Origin: Dryococelus australis
Lineage: Eukaryota; Arthropoda; Insecta; Phasmatodea; Phasmatidae
Length of the DNA: 64,000 nucleotides
Reading direction: 5' to 3'
Assembly: GCA_029891345.1 (NCBI GenBank)
Contig: CM057002.1
Location: 59,572,777-59,636,776 of the forward strand
Position 1 is the stretch's first letter; each line of letters opens with the position of its first letter. Shown here in pieces: positions 33,600 through 46,176 of the stretch. The translations under genes and the position numbers were made by a program. The notes beneath the pieces were generated by a model. It ran no database searches. It was not told the DNA's origin and saw only the letters and a program-made list of their open reading frames with translations.

Positions 33600-35600
33600 A
33601 TAATATATAATAATATATATTTTTTATTTATGTGCTTGCTTAAAATCACTGTCGGTAGATGTCAGTGAGTGCAAGTACAACGTCAGAATAACTCTCATTT
33701 TAAACGTTTTTGCATGTCGATATCTGAAAAACTTTCGAAAACATCAGTTCAGATGTCAAAGTTAATACTTAATATACTAATTATGTAACTCTACATCAGT
33801 TTGTTAAATATAACCTTGGAGGTTTGAAAGTTAGTAGTAAATGGGCACCAAAAATGTTAATCATTTACTTTGTAGAAGTAAAATTAGTTTTTTTATTTAC
33901 AAAATCATAAACCTACTAGAAGAAAACGAAAACTCAGTACGTAAAGAACACTGAATCCTTGCTTGAAAATCATTACGTCAATATTTTATTTATGTTTTTA
34001 TTTAGTTTTTTTGAATGGCTGGTTAAATTTTATAAGGCCTCTTTACTGCACCCCTTAGTTTCATACAAGAAACAACTTCAGGTTCGAATAAACAAAACTA
34101 CATCATAATCTATTTGTCTCTGAATTTAACAAAGAGAGTGGTTTGTGTGTAAAATTCCACATTTGTTTATTAGAGGACTGTCGAAGTGTGCAAGTGCTTG
34201 TATCGCATGCCTTGTTTGTCTATGTACGTAGTGAGACGACAAAATAGGTCGAAGATTAGTGGGTCTTATCAATTCATGTAATGTAGTGAGTTTGGTTAAG
34301 GCGAAATTACGATGCGATTTGCGCTATGAATATGGTAATCGTCTGGAAGACGGATCGTTCGCATGCTTTCTTTCGTCCTTGATTATGGACAAATTTGAAA
34401 ACCTGTTAGAAAGTATAGTGCCGTAACGTCAGATTGCAGTGATCTTTATGGTGATAATAGCGGTAATGATGAGAAATTTACTGAAAGGATGGTGACGTTT
34501 CAAGTCCGACCTAAGAAGATGGCAGCACCCACAATCGACGTGAAATCTCACCTAAAAAATGTTCAGTGTAGATCAGATAGTATGTTTGACGATTATCATG
34601 TCCAAGTGTATAACAACACATATGGGCAGCTAGTGAGGAGATACCACAAACTAAAGACTGGAAGTATCATAAAGTGGTGTTTCAGTATGTAGCGAAGAAC
34701 AGATAAGATGAAACTGTTTTCAAAGGAATGCGCACACCAGATAAATTAATGTCTTTAATCAACGCCCAATAGACAAGTTTGACGAGCCAAGATAACGAGA
34801 ATTTAGCGTTCACTACTGGCATTAACAATATTCATTTTACTGACAATTTAAAATGATGGAATCCCCCGTCTCGTTTTCTGCACACCATGAAAACTTCTTT
34901 CATCAACTATACACCACGCATTTATAATAAGATGCTGCAAATAATTTAATCCTGACACGCCTGATTCAAGAAAAACGCACATTTTCAAAAATATCGTATT
35001 TCCCACCTGTTGCTGAAGACTGCTTATCTACGCAGCGAAAATTGTTTTTTCACCAATTGATAAACTCATTTGACCTTCATTCTTTTTTTTTGTATGCGCT
35101 GCAAGGCAGACAGCTAGAGGAAGTTTGGGCAAGAAGCTGTAACTAACCTGTCAAAGTATCATAAGAAGTTGGCGTAGAGACATAATCGAAATGGGGGTAA
35201 AACTGACTTCAGATTACGAGACAAAGACTGGAGGGACGTCATCTTAGTTCCAAAGCCAAGTTAAGCTCCAAGTTAGCCCCGATGTACCAACGTCTCTTCA
35301 GGAAAGCGAAGTTTTGTCTCAACTAACTGTGTTACTCCAAAAAAGAGAAATAAGGCCCACGAGTCCACACTCGAGCCATTTAAACAGATCTTTGCCATAG
35401 TTGTTCCAGGAGATTTATGTCCACAAATAAATTTTATTTCATCTGGTTCTTATTGGTTCACCATTATTTAGTATGTAAGAATGTTTGGTTTGTAATGTAA
35501 TGGTTTGACTTGAAATTTTAAAGTTATTCACGTGTCATTCTTTGCCAAAAAGAGAATAGCAGGTAAGATGGGTAATGGAATTAGGGAGTTCGTTTTTCCT
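33600..35600. other. No gene seen
   Basis: AT-rich. The short frame at 34489-34692 resembles nothing known. Confidence 0.5.
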
Positions 35601-35605
35601 ACAAT

Positions 35606-35607
<2 letters not shown>

Positions 35608-35663
<56 letters not shown>

Positions 35664-35680
35664 GTGTGTGTGTGTGTGTG
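35608..35680. repeat. (TA)n then (TG)n microsatellite
   Basis: About 26 TA units followed by about 9 TG units, directly adjoining a MITE at 35681. Confidence 0.95.
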
Positions 35681-36102
35681 TGTTGTCCACGGTAAAATTA
35701 GCACTTTTGAAAGCCCTGCTTAAGATATACTTGTATGCACGTTGTGTATTCTTCCGCCTTATGTAAAACTAATGTTACCATGGGCCTCGTCACTTTATTC
35801 ATGCGTCGGTGAAGCGAAAATGCGAAATTATTGCGATAGTAAATAGTTAGCAAATCTTCTCATCTTTACATTCCGATACATTAAAATAAAAAAAAAAGTA
35901 AAAGGAATAATTGAAGTTATAATCAATGTTCACATGACACTTTTTATTCGATGTTAAGCTATGGAACTACTTTCAATTCATCGTTACCAAATTTACTGGG
36001 CGAATGTCACTCAGTTCGCCCGTTAAAATATATGCAGGTATGATCAGTAACAATTTTCTACGGCTGATTTCTAAAGTTCTCACTTTATCGTGAACAGCCT
36101 TT
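35681..36102 (-). mobile_element. MITE family A, reverse orientation
   Basis: Reverse complement of the family A sequence, with ends gtccacggtaaaattagcac and ctcactttatcgtgaacagc. Its right border runs into the TTAA of the next element. Confidence 0.88.
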
Positions 36103-37347
36103 AAGGCCAGGCTTCACCATGCACGGGCGTGTAGGGAATTAAATGCTCAATTCTGACAAGGATCTCACAGTCGTTTTTTATGGTAGTACAGGATAAGTCT
36201 TTTAAAAGAAGCGCCGTGGGATATGTGTGTAACGGAGCGAGGGAATGAGGTACTGCGGTGCATCAGTTGCTGGACGTGGAATAGGCAGCTCGAGTGCAGT
36301 TCTGCGATTGGTATCTGCCTAATATTGCTCCGGAGGTGTTGCAAGATGGATACGTATTCTTTTCCGATGAAATATCGTTCCATCTGTCAGGGCACGTAAA
36401 CTCCCAGAACACGCGCCATTGGCCAGGTGACAATCCACACGTGTTGACGGAAGCTCCTCTGCATCTTCAGAAACTCGGCGTCTGGTGTGCCGTGTCATCA
36501 CGCCGCATCATCCCCGTGTACTTCCACGAGACTGTGAACTCGGCTCGTTGCATCGAACGCATTTGAAATGTTTTCGTGGAACAACTGACGGAGGATGAGA
36601 GCAACAATGCGTACTTTCGGCAGGACGGAGCCACGGCGCATACTGCACGTGTAACGATAGCGCGCATTCAGTAGGTGTTCCAGCCTGGTCGTGTCATCAG
36701 CCGCTGGACAAACCAACCCATGCCACCCCGTTATCCATATGTATCAGTCTATTATTCCTTCTTGCGGGGCGCTCTAAAGGGACAGGTCTACAGCAACAAC
36801 CCGCCACATGCTCTTAAGAACTCCAGGCCAACATTATCACAGCTATCGATGCCATCCCGCAGCATGTCCTCGCCCGTGCTTTTCACAACTTTTGGTGTCG
36901 TCTGCACACCTGCCTCGAGGTCAATGGCGGCCACTTCCAGCACCTACTCTAGGTATTCTGTTGTCACACTGGACTGCATTTCCTCATTCCCTCGCTCCGT
37001 TACACACGTGTCCCACGGGGCATCTTTTAAACGACTCACTCTGTATTTTCAACTAAATATTTTTTGTTAGAGATTGAACGGATCTAGATTTGTAAACCGT
37101 TTTAATTTTCATTTATTAAATTTTAAATTCACTTATTTTATTATTTATGAAATGTAACAATTCTATAACAAATACAAAAGTTCATTTAAAATTTAAATTT
37201 TAAAGTTTAAAAATCTAGATGCGTTCATTCTCTAAAAAAAAAAAAATATTTAGTTGAAAATACTACCATAAAAACGACTCGGAGATCCTTGCCCGAATTT
37301 AGCATTTAAGTCCCTATACGTCGATGCATGGTGTAGACTGGCCTTAA
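36101..37347. mobile_element. TTAA-type MITE interrupted by a mariner element
   Basis: Outer arms 36101-36186 (ttaaggccaggcttcaccat ... tttttatggtag) and 37262-37347 are inverted complements over about 86 bp, each beginning TTAA. The inner part (37046-37262) is itself palindromic (gtattttcaactaaatattt near 37042 and its complement near 37245). Without the 859-bp mariner insertion the element is about 390 bp. TTAA borders suggest a piggyBac-type origin. Confidence 0.85.
36187..37045 (+). mobile_element. Mariner-like (IS630-Tc1) element, dead transposase
   Basis: The ends are inverted repeats of about 60 bp (cgtgtgtaacggagcgaggg near 36225 and its complement near 36990), with TA at both borders. 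The internal plus-strand frames (36294-36566, then 36675-37070) are a transposase catalytic domain: FSDEISFHLSGHVNSQNTRH (first Asp), LGVWCAVSSRRII and YFRQDGATAHTA (second Asp). In the third motif the usual PDL..CD.FLWG reads PYVSVYYSFLRG, both Asp positions now Tyr. There are stops near 36564 and 36672, and the amino-terminal helix-turn-helix domain is missing. Inserted in the TTAA MITE. Confidence 0.92.
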
Positions 37348-37403
37348 TATTGTTACGCGGGCGGACTGTTGCTGCACTGTACGCGGGCTCCGTGTTACTT
37401 TGT

Positions 37404-37826
37404 TAAAGGCTGTTCACGATAAAGTGAGCAGTTTTTAAATCAACCTTAGAAAAAAGTCACTGTCCTGACTTGCATTTATTTTAACGGGCGCACTGAGTGA
37501 CATGCGCCCAGTAAAGTTGGTAACGGTTGATAGGATGTAGTTCCATATCTTAACGTAGAATAAAACGTGTTAGGTAACCATTTCTGATTATTTAAATTAT
37601 TTATTTCACTTTATGTTTTTTTAATGCATCGAAGTGTAAAAATAAGCAGATTCGTAAAATATTTACTTTTATAATAATATCACAGTTTCACTTGACCAAC
37701 GCATGAATAAAGTGATGAAGCCCATTACAATGTTAATCTTACATAATGCGGAAGGATACACAACGTGCATATAAGTATATATTAAGTAGGGCTTTCAACA
37801 GTGCTCATTTTACCGCGAATAGCCTA
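37404..37826. mobile_element. MITE family A in repeat G
   Basis: Ends aaaggctgttcacgataaag and ctcattttaccgcgaatagc. Interior matches the other A copies. Confidence 0.88.
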
Positions 37827-38020
37827 CATGCGCGGTCCGGTACTGTAGGGGATGACTGACCTCGATCCTCCCCTCCGCCTGGCATAGCCTCTCACTGCCC
37901 CGTCGCCCGGCTTACGGGGAATAATCGACAGCCGACCTGGCTGGCGTAATGCCCCCCCCCCCCCTTTTGCCTTGTCGAAGGTGTAGACGGTTTCAGAGGA
38001 TGAACAAGAGCTTTCCGATA

Positions 38021-38248
38021 TAGGCTGCTCACGGTAAAGTGAGCACTTTTGACGACCTGGTTACTTTTTCCTTTCAGCCATCTTTTATCCTCTAAACATC
38101 TTTTTAATTAAATATTGCCATGTAAGTAATAAACACAGTGTGTATATTCCACTACACTCGGAATTTAACGTCTAAGGCATAACATATCGACTATTATTTC
38201 AAATGAGATGGCTTTCAAGAGTGCTCACTTTACCGTGAATGGTCTTTA
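38021..38248. mobile_element. MITE family B in repeat G
   Basis: Ends taggctgctcacggtaaagt and gctcactttaccgtgaatgg. Interior matches 32476-32712. Confidence 0.88.
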
Positions 38249-38253
38249 GACTA

Positions 38254-38855
38254 TTAGGCCGTGTCTCAACTCGAGAGTGTGCTCACTCTCACTCCGGCAT
38301 ACTTTGGCTCGCTTTAGCGAATTGAGTCTTGTGCCCTCTGTAAGCCTTCGGCATTATTTCTCTCACAGAAAAAGTAATAAATAGTGAAAAATAAAATATT
38401 TCTGGCTTTTCACTTTGTTGGAATACATGCACGATATTCTATGAAATAGTAACATTTTTGCATGATTAAAAACAAAATTGTTGTGTACAATCACAGTATT
38501 TAATAATATGCTCACAAGTAACCTAAATGCAAAGTGCACATATAACATCATAGTTTATGTTCCACATTAAACGGAATATTGTTGTTATTACACATTTCTA
38601 AATCGCAATGATTAAGTTAAATCAAAAAATATTTCAAACATTGCTTTGGAAACAACAAAATATGTCTGGATATTTGAGGTTAGACTTGAAAACAACATGG
38701 CTGCCAGAGAGGGTGTGAGAGTGAGCACCGAATGTAGATCGTCGTTCACTCTCCCTCTCGTGCCCTCTCTTCGGAGTTTGGTCAGCAGAGAGGAGACTGT
38801 GACGTCAAGAGTGAGCGAGAGATTAATCTCTCGGCGAATTGGGACACGGCCTTAA
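38254..38855. mobile_element. MITE with TTAGGCCGTGTCTCAA inverted ends
   Basis: Left ttaggccgtgtctcaactcg and right cgaattgggacacggcctta are inverted complements, and the right border is TTAA. Subterminal gagtgagc/gctcactc words occur on both sides. About 600 bp, no gene. Confidence 0.82.
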
Positions 38856-39204
38856 TGTCCCTTGGCGCAACGCGACATTCGAAGAAGTTTCTGGGCTATG
38901 AACCGACACTGTGAATATTGCCGCGGCTGGACGACCGGGAGTGATTGTGACAGCAATCTGGCTGAAGTGCGGTATTCTGGAAAAGTCTGGTGCAGCGACG
39001 GACATCGGAGAAGAGGACTGACGACGGCGGAGGGATACGAGACGACGGCAGACGAGGTGTTTGTGGTGCGGACGGACGAGATGGCGTGTTTCCCGACGAG
39101 GAGAGGGCCAACTGTCTAGAACATTTCGGACTGGTGGAATCTGGACGGAATTAAGGTGGGGCTGTATGAACACATGATATGGACTTTATTGTAAACATTG
39201 TAAC

Positions 39205-39628
39205 TAAAGACTATTCACGATAAAGTGAGCACTTTTGAAATCAGCCTTAGAAAAAATGTCACTGCCCATACCTGCATATATTTTGACGGGCGCCCTGAGT
39301 GACATGCGCCCAATAAAGTTGGTAACGATTAATGGGAAATAGTTCCGTATCTTAACGTCGAATAAAAAGTGTTAGTAATTATTTCTGATAACTTCAATTT
39401 TTCTTTCGCTTTCTAGTTTTGTTTCTAATGCATCGAAGTGAAAAAAATGAGCAGATTTGTAAAGTATTTAGTTTTCTTATACGTCCACAGTTTCACTTGA
39501 CCGACGCATGAATAAAGTGATGAAGCCCATGACAATGTTAAGCTTACATAAGACGGAGTACACAACGTGTATACAAGTAGATCTTAAGCAGGGCTTTCAA
39601 AAGTGCTCACTTTACAGTGAACCGCCTA
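39205..39628. mobile_element. MITE family A in repeat G
   Basis: Ends aaagactattcacgataaag and ctcactttacagtgaaccgc. Interior matches the other A copies. Confidence 0.88.
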
Positions 39629-39874
39629 TATCAAATATTGGCATCCGATAATTTATCAAATTATTCTGTAGGTATTGATACACTTTTTATAGGGACTGGG
39701 TTTTAGTTATTTAATTGCGTCAAATTACCTTGAGGTGATTGCAAATTGTCTTGATCATATTGAGCAGTTGTGAACAGCAAGTGACAGTCGTTTTTTGCGA
39801 GATATTAAGTCGGGAGTGTTTTACTGTAGTGTTTGTAAATAATTTAGAAGTCGCAAAACACAAGGAAAAAACGT

Positions 39875-41025
39875 AAGAAGTTGAAAGTTGGCCAAGTTTT
39901 GCGTTACGCTCTTGCGTCCTGCGTAGTTAGTAAAGTGTATCTTTGAAATACGGATACGTTCGACTGTTTAAGTATTTGCGTTTCTAGCGGAGTCTACAAA
40001 CCCGTCTTACCTCAACGGGTTGCAGTGTTACGAGAGAGGGCCTTACAGCACGAATTTCTTATTATTACACCGTAAGATGACAGTATCACCTTTTGAATTA
40101 CCGCACGAAAAGAGTTGCCCACGGATAAACTGCGAGTCAATTCGAATCTATCACCAGAGACGTGAAAAATTAGCGCATTTCAAGACAAGCTGGAATTTAA
40201 AAAAAATTAGCTGCTACGTTTATACAGTCTTTATCTAAATTCGACCGACGAACTTCGCGTGTAGGTTAATCACGAAAAAAAAAAAGAAGTCGAAAACGTA
40301 TATACGACATATGGTTTAAAATTAATTCTAAGGGATGTACACAGTTTTGTAGTTGTAAAAGAAGAAAAAGGTTTATTATAGTAACACTCTAATGTAACTC
40401 TCCCTGGAATCTTCCCCTCCCTTTAATAGCCGCAAAAGAAGTATGTTATTGGGTATTGTGCATGCCCCACCTGCCAGGTACTGGTAAATATTATTTAGAA
40501 ACTAAAACACGAATTGTTCGAAAACGACGAGGTTTAGGGTATTTACACAAGGTGGCATTTTATTAATTATGTCACGAGGATAATTAATCCATCCTTTAAA
40601 TCCCAAATATGCTACCGCGACATTGATGTAAGTTCGAAATGGAGGCAATAACAGTGATTATTCAGATGAAATAATTTGATGACAGCGACAAGTGTTGTGG
40701 AGTTTGAAGATATTTGTTCAGTCAACTATTATCCAGACAATCAGCGTTCCATCTCAACTATATTTGAGATAAACAAGTGTTCCAGGCCCAACTTCAAAGA
40801 TGTGTACAACCCTTGATATTCACTTCAGACCATAGGTCGTATTATATGTTCTCAGCCCATTTTTTTCGTGACTAACCTACAGCCGAAGTTTGTCGGTCGA
40901 ATTGAGATGCACTCTGTTTAACTTTGTCAATTGGTCCACGAGATGCTTGACGGCTCCTGTAGAAGAACTCCGTGCCAACAATACAAATGAAACTAAGTGC
41001 AGGACCGGTGAACGCCTTCTGCCTG
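39875..41025. other. No gene seen
   Basis: No recognisable coding or repeat content beyond homopolymer runs. Confidence 0.5.
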
Positions 41026-41029
41026 GGCG

Positions 41030-41335
41030 GTGTGGTCCATTCATAGTTACTTCCAATGTTTCTGAAGCCCTGCTGAAGTTGCACGTTCAGTCTATTCCTC
41101 GCCTCGTGCGAACCAAATTCAACCAAGTCTAGAAAATTGCACCTAAGCGACAAGGCGCCACATTTGTGCGAGCTCATTTGAATAGTATTTTGCTTGAGAA
41201 GTAAGCTGAGCATTACCAACACATAAACTTTCTTCCTGCTCTTGTTCATATTCATTATAAAAGAAATTATTTACTTTATAGACGACACATAGGTCAAGGT
41301 TCAATTTAACCAAGTATGATACTTGACATGTAGGA
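41030..41335. mobile_element. MITE family D fragment
   Basis: gtccattcatagttacttcc, aagtctagaaaattgcacc, taagcgacaaggcgcc and tcaatttaaccaagtatg match the D copies at 22849, 44693 (reverse) and 52725. Confidence 0.65.
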
Positions 41336-41489
41336 ATGTTGATATTGGGGGAGAAAATATCGACATTATTAATATGGGTTATTTATAAAAAGTATCGTTT
41401 TAAAAAACGACATATCGAAAGAAAAATTTTGATTTTCGGTACAATGGAATCCGATATTTTATGTATTAAATAACTTACGAGTGGGCTGA

Positions 41490-41870
41490 AACCCCCGTGG
41501 GAACCCCACGTCCAAGGTCAAGAGCGAGGGAGCAATACGGGCGACACTAACACGCACTTCTAGTGCCTCATCGCTCCTAAGCGCAAGGCATGCAGTGTTT
41601 CCGTCATGGCGCTGTACTGTGCAAATTACATCTGTAACATAGAGGTTTTATTACACGCGACGAAAGCCCACAGATTAAACTACGCCCGTGTCTTTGTACT
41701 TTTCTCTTGCCGATTAAGGAAACTCAATAGGCAAGCTTTAAAAATGCGGCATTTGACCATTTTCACGAATTTTTTTTCCCCAAGAATACACTTAATTTGA
41801 CAAAAAAAATAAAAGGGCCTAGATAATTGTTTATTATATTTTCTGACAAATGTTATGTAACACCCTCGCG
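41490..41870 (+). mobile_element. Repeat family E, copy 2
   Basis: Aligns with 47590-47940 over aacccc.cgt.caaggtcaag, gcgacactaacacgca, cagtgtttccgtcatgg and ggcaagctttaaaaatgcg. Confidence 0.75.
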
Positions 41871-41874
41871 TAGT

Positions 41875-43455
41875 TGATTCCTGCACCGATAGGTACTCTC
41901 ATCACGACACAAGGATGATACATATGGAAGGGTGGATACAGATTCCTGTTGTAGTAGTGTTTGCAGAACAGTTAAAGACGTGCTACGGTCTTTACAAAAA
42001 ACCGATTTGTAGAAATATATTATGTTATCAATAAAATGGTTTGTTGGTTGTCGTTTTCTTGTGTTATCCACATAGAACAAATATTAAATTCATATTAACG
42101 ACACCAGTGTACTTATATTTTAAGAGGAGAAATTTCAGTAAAAAAATAATACAATGACAAAATCTCAGTAAAACACACACACACACACACTAAACACCAA
42201 CAACAACACATATATAATATTCTGTTAAACATAGCATATATATATATATCACATTTAAATAAAATAAATATTTATAAATAACTTAAATATCAAAGTATCT
42301 TGAGTATTCAATATCTTTCACAACTAAGGCCTTCTATTTTCAAATCAAATTATTTTAAAATCAAACATGCTATTTTCAGCAAGTGAAATCACCTTCGGGG
42401 ACCCGTTTGCAAGTTTTCGCCATAAGGTCACATAATATTTTCTTAAATTTGCAGGTTACATGTTTTATCATAAAAAAAATCATGTTAATTAGTTGCCAAT
42501 GTTAAGAAAAATTTAGTTTAACCAGTCTATGAACAGTTCATATTAATGAGAACTGTAAGCTCGGACCACTTGACATGCGAACAAAATTGTTAGATTTTAC
42601 TTGGCGCTGGAGAGAATCAAAATTTCGTCTGCTGTGTAGGCCAAGAAGCAGCACTCAAGAAGAAGCCAAGAAAGGCTGTGAAGAAATCATCCCAGGAGGG
42701 ATGTTGGCCACGATCTACTGCATCGTAGATCGAAACTCCAACACGTGCACCGCTACAAGATATATCAAAGAATAAAATGTATGTGGATCGGCACACACAC
42801 AAAAATAAAACGAACGGCAAAAAAAAAAAAGCACCAATAGTTTAACTTACTCTTATCGGCGGGTGAAATTACCAATTAAACGGAAAGAAGAAAGTTCAGA
42901 AGTAGATTAATATTCGTAGAACAACTACATGCTGTATGGTTAAGTCCAATAAGGAGGCAATAACCTCGCGAGCAGGAATGTATATGAAATTGATCGTGCT
43001 CAGAACTCCAGTCTGGTGTGACTAATCGATACGTAATACAATATTTAGAAATATGTATAAAACAAAGATAACTATAACAATTATTTCATTAGGTTACTTT
43101 AAATTATATTTGCATCTTGCAAATACTAAATACTCATTAAATTATTAAGTAAAATTTAGTTTTGGACAGAACATAGACATATATCACATAGTAAAATAAT
43201 TAAAATTTACATAAAATAATTTGCCTCTTCAAGTTAACAAGACCAGGGTAACAGTAAAATAATTTACATAGATTCTAAATGTTTTAAATTTTGAATTGCA
43301 CAAACAAATCAAATAATATAACTGGAGCACGTTTTAACTAAACCAATCATTTTTGGTGGAAAAGTAATTGATGAAGAACTTATTAAATTAATAGTAACCA
43401 AAATAAAAAATTAATGCTGTGCCAATATAACTGGCTCACAAAACTTATTTGCAGC
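41875..43455. other. No gene seen; (AC)n at 42175-42190
   Basis: AT-rich intergenic sequence. The 66-67 codon frames at 42575-42820 are overlapping and unrecognised. Confidence 0.5.
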
Positions 43456-43459
43456 ATAC

Positions 43460-43815
43460 TTGTTTACCAAGGTACGCGTATTTACGCGAACTATTTCACA
43501 AAAAAGGCGGGGGTCCTTCTCACTCTTGCTTGGAATGTTGCATATTTAGGACACGAGGCATTGCAGAAAAATGTAGCACCACTTTTTGATGTACGTTGCC
43601 AAAGTAAACACAGTAATTTTTTAATTCAATTTGTGTATACGAAACAGAGCTTATTAAAAAAAAACCATTTTAAAAATATTTATTTCCGATACCACGAAAA
43701 AATATACTGATTTCGATATAAAATTTCGTTGAAATGTATCGACGATTTACATCGATTTTACGTTGATATAATATCGTAATTTCGATTTATCGAAATTTTT
43801 CCAACATCCCTATCT
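43460..43815 (+). mobile_element. Repeat family F, copy 2, with a family E fragment at its left
   Basis: 43460-43530 carries gtacgcgtatttacgcgaac as in family E. 43540-43815 aligns with the minus strand of 19180-19462 and ends caacatcccta. The two copies translate to related peptides (GHEALQKNVAP here, EHETLQKDVTP in copy 1), so the fragment may derive from a coding region, but I do not recognise the protein. Confidence 0.5.
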
Positions 43816-44692
43816 GGTGGCATTGTGGCTGCGAATCCACGTAAGCGGCGATGGAACTGGTCTCCCCGGAACGAGTCCGCATCGTAATTGCACGTCTCTC
43901 AGGTCTCAGGTTGGGAAGCTCTCTTCTTTTAGTTTGACAACCGACATTTTTCGCCACAAGGTAAGCGCTAGTGTCGCATGAGTACTGGATTTTCTCTGTT
44001 TTGTACGTCGAAAAAATCACTGCGATAATCTTAAATAAAATAACTTCCTAACTAAGTAAAACCTTTCTTTTTTTTATTATTCACGTAGCTTGAAACTGTA
44101 AATAAATGTGACCTCTGTGGAACACTCTGCACCTAGCGGCAGAAATTTTCCTTATTGCAATCTCTCTCATAAGAAAACTGGTTTTGTTCCCAACCTTAGT
44201 AGAATCAACCTTAAGCCCCAGCCACAATCACCGTAGCGTTACCGTGGAAGTATGAAAATGTACTGGCTACAACCGCAGTAAGAAAACTGTTACGCGGCCA
44301 ATGAGAAACGAACACAAAAAAAAAAAAAAAAGACACGTGGTACATGTATCGCGGATATTTACAAACAGTATGTTCGCTAACCTGATATTAATTTTTGTTT
44401 ATCTACATATGATGAAAAAGTTTTCGCGCGAATCTTGTTTCGAGATATTTAAATTGTATGCATATTAATAATTGTGTTGGCTATTTAAATAAACGACGGA
44501 AATCAGAACTGTACCGTTCTTGTTATAAGCTTGCACTGCACTGACACTCGTGGTTGGAAATGTCTCGTGATTGGCCTGCATAGTGCTCGACGTTAGAGAA
44601 TTGAAAATATTCAATCCTCTTTACGCCGTTATTGTGCCATCTCACTCCGTAATGTATACAAGTGTGGGTTCAATTTCTTATAAGTATATTCA

Positions 44693-45082
44693 CGGTTTCT
44701 TCGGCCATTTTGAATCAAACCTTTGAAAAATCTCCCTATGTATAACGTGTTTGGTTGTTTCCAGCTTATGACATGTATCACAAGCGTTTTATACTTGTGT
44801 TAACATAAAAGTTACTTTTTTTTCTCTCTGTAAATATGAAATGTTATTGATATTTGATCTATAAATTATATTGCTTCATTTATAAATAAAACATGTGTGT
44901 TGGTAACGCCTAGTAAGAAATAGTTCTTATACAAAATACTGTTACATCAGAGTGCGCACGAATCCGGTGCGTTGTCCCTCTGGTGTAATCATCCATTAGT
45001 TTGTACGAGGCGGAGGACTATCCTGGAAGTAGAACTTCAGCAGGGCTTCAGAAAAGGCCGAAGATACCGTGAATTTACTATA
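44693..45082. mobile_element. MITE family D, most complete copy
   Basis: Inverted ends tatattcacggtttcttcgg and ggccgaagataccgtgaatt. About 390 bp, AT-rich, no gene. Confidence 0.75.
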
Positions 45083-45089
45083 TTGTCAA

Positions 45090-45610
45090 TTGTTACGGTG
45101 ATTGTAGCGGGTTGGGGGGGGGGGCTTTACTCGGGTTCGGCGTACCTCGACCGCGGTGCGACATCGCTCTCGCGCACACGCGCGAACACACATTACCCAT
45201 CAAACCCTCCCCCCCCCCGGCTTTCTCCTTCCTCCACCAGGCGGGCGCCTAGTCGCAGAGGACCACCCACGTCGTCCGGGGGCGGAAATTCTAGCGTGGG
45301 GGCGCGAAGTTGTGCTTCCCCCTACCCCTCCACACAACACTACTAGCGTCTTTCCCCCTCGTGTGTCGCCAGCGCCTAGGCTCCCGGGGCCCTCTCCTCT
45401 GTCTTTCTCCACCCAGCGAGCCCGGGGACCACCCAAGTGGCCGCGCGGAAGGCAAGACCACCCAAGTAGTCAGCCGAGCGTGGCGTGTAATGGGGGGGGG
45501 GGGGGGGGGAGGGCGTTAGTGCGGGAGAGAGAAAGAACACTCTTTGGCGCTGGTGGCCGCTAGGCCTGCGTCGCAACAACCGACCATCTCACCACACCCT
45601 CCCCGACGCC
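45090..45610. other. GC-rich island with G and C runs
   Basis: Abrupt GC- and CpG-rich stretch with long G runs (45112-45123, 45491-45508). Overlapping Pro/Arg/Gly-rich frames on both strands carry no domain. Could be a promoter or GC-rich repeat; the compositional switch starts right after the family D MITE. Confidence 0.5.
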
Positions 45611-45614
45611 GAAA

Positions 45615-46170
45615 TCCATAAAAAATAATTCAGCCGGCACGTTTACCGAAATTTAAAAAAAATTAAGTGTTGGACTTAATTGTGTGGTAACACGCGGGCT
45701 GGATCGGGTTAGTTTATGGACGTGTCCTTGAGAGAGCAAGAGAGAGAGAGAGAGACAAGGGAGTACGTCCACCTTAACACTAATTGAAATCAGTGTTAAG
45801 GAATCAACAATGGGGAAGGGGGGGGGGGGGGGTTAAACTTGTTTTAAAGCCCCCCCCCCCCACCTCTTCCCATTCCTTCTTCTCTACCTTTCATCACACC
45901 CAGGACTTACGAGGCGCCGTCTTCCTAAAAGTTACCGCGATGTTTACAAACTGCCGTGGTCACGTGTTGCTCGACCTGAAAGAATGCCCGAAGCCCTCCG
46001 CATGTTTGTTACGTGCGCATAATCAGAGGAGAGCCGTACTTGGTTTCAAGGCCTTCTGGTTTTGGTCGCCGCTCTACTGGCTTTCAGTCGGCTAACTGCT
46101 CTTCTGCAGATGGTGTCACGTCACATCGGGTGCGATTTATATCATACTTCATGTATACAAATATGTATAG
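45615..46170. other. No gene seen; GA, G and C runs
   Basis: (GA)n at 45735-45754, G run at 45820-45832, C run at 45851-45860. The 103-codon frame at 45784 spans these runs and is not credible. Confidence 0.5.
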
Positions 46171-46176
46171 TTTGTA

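Larger units (their letters stand above)
37348..39870 (+). mobile_element. LTR-like repeat G, copy 2 (split by four MITEs)
   Basis: Pieces at 37351-37403, 37827-38020, 38856-39204 and 39629-39870 align in order with the minus strand of copy 1 (32060-33175). They begin TGTTACGCGGGCGGAC at 37354. Between them lie MITEs A (37404), B (38021), TTAA-type (38254) and A (39205). GC-rich 5' part and AT-rich 3' part are the same in both copies. It is older than the four insertions. Confidence 0.72.

Noticed and set aside
45156-45563. 135-codon Pro/Arg-rich frame
   Set aside because: Overlapping low-complexity frames exist on both strands of a GC-rich, G-run-containing block; no domain.
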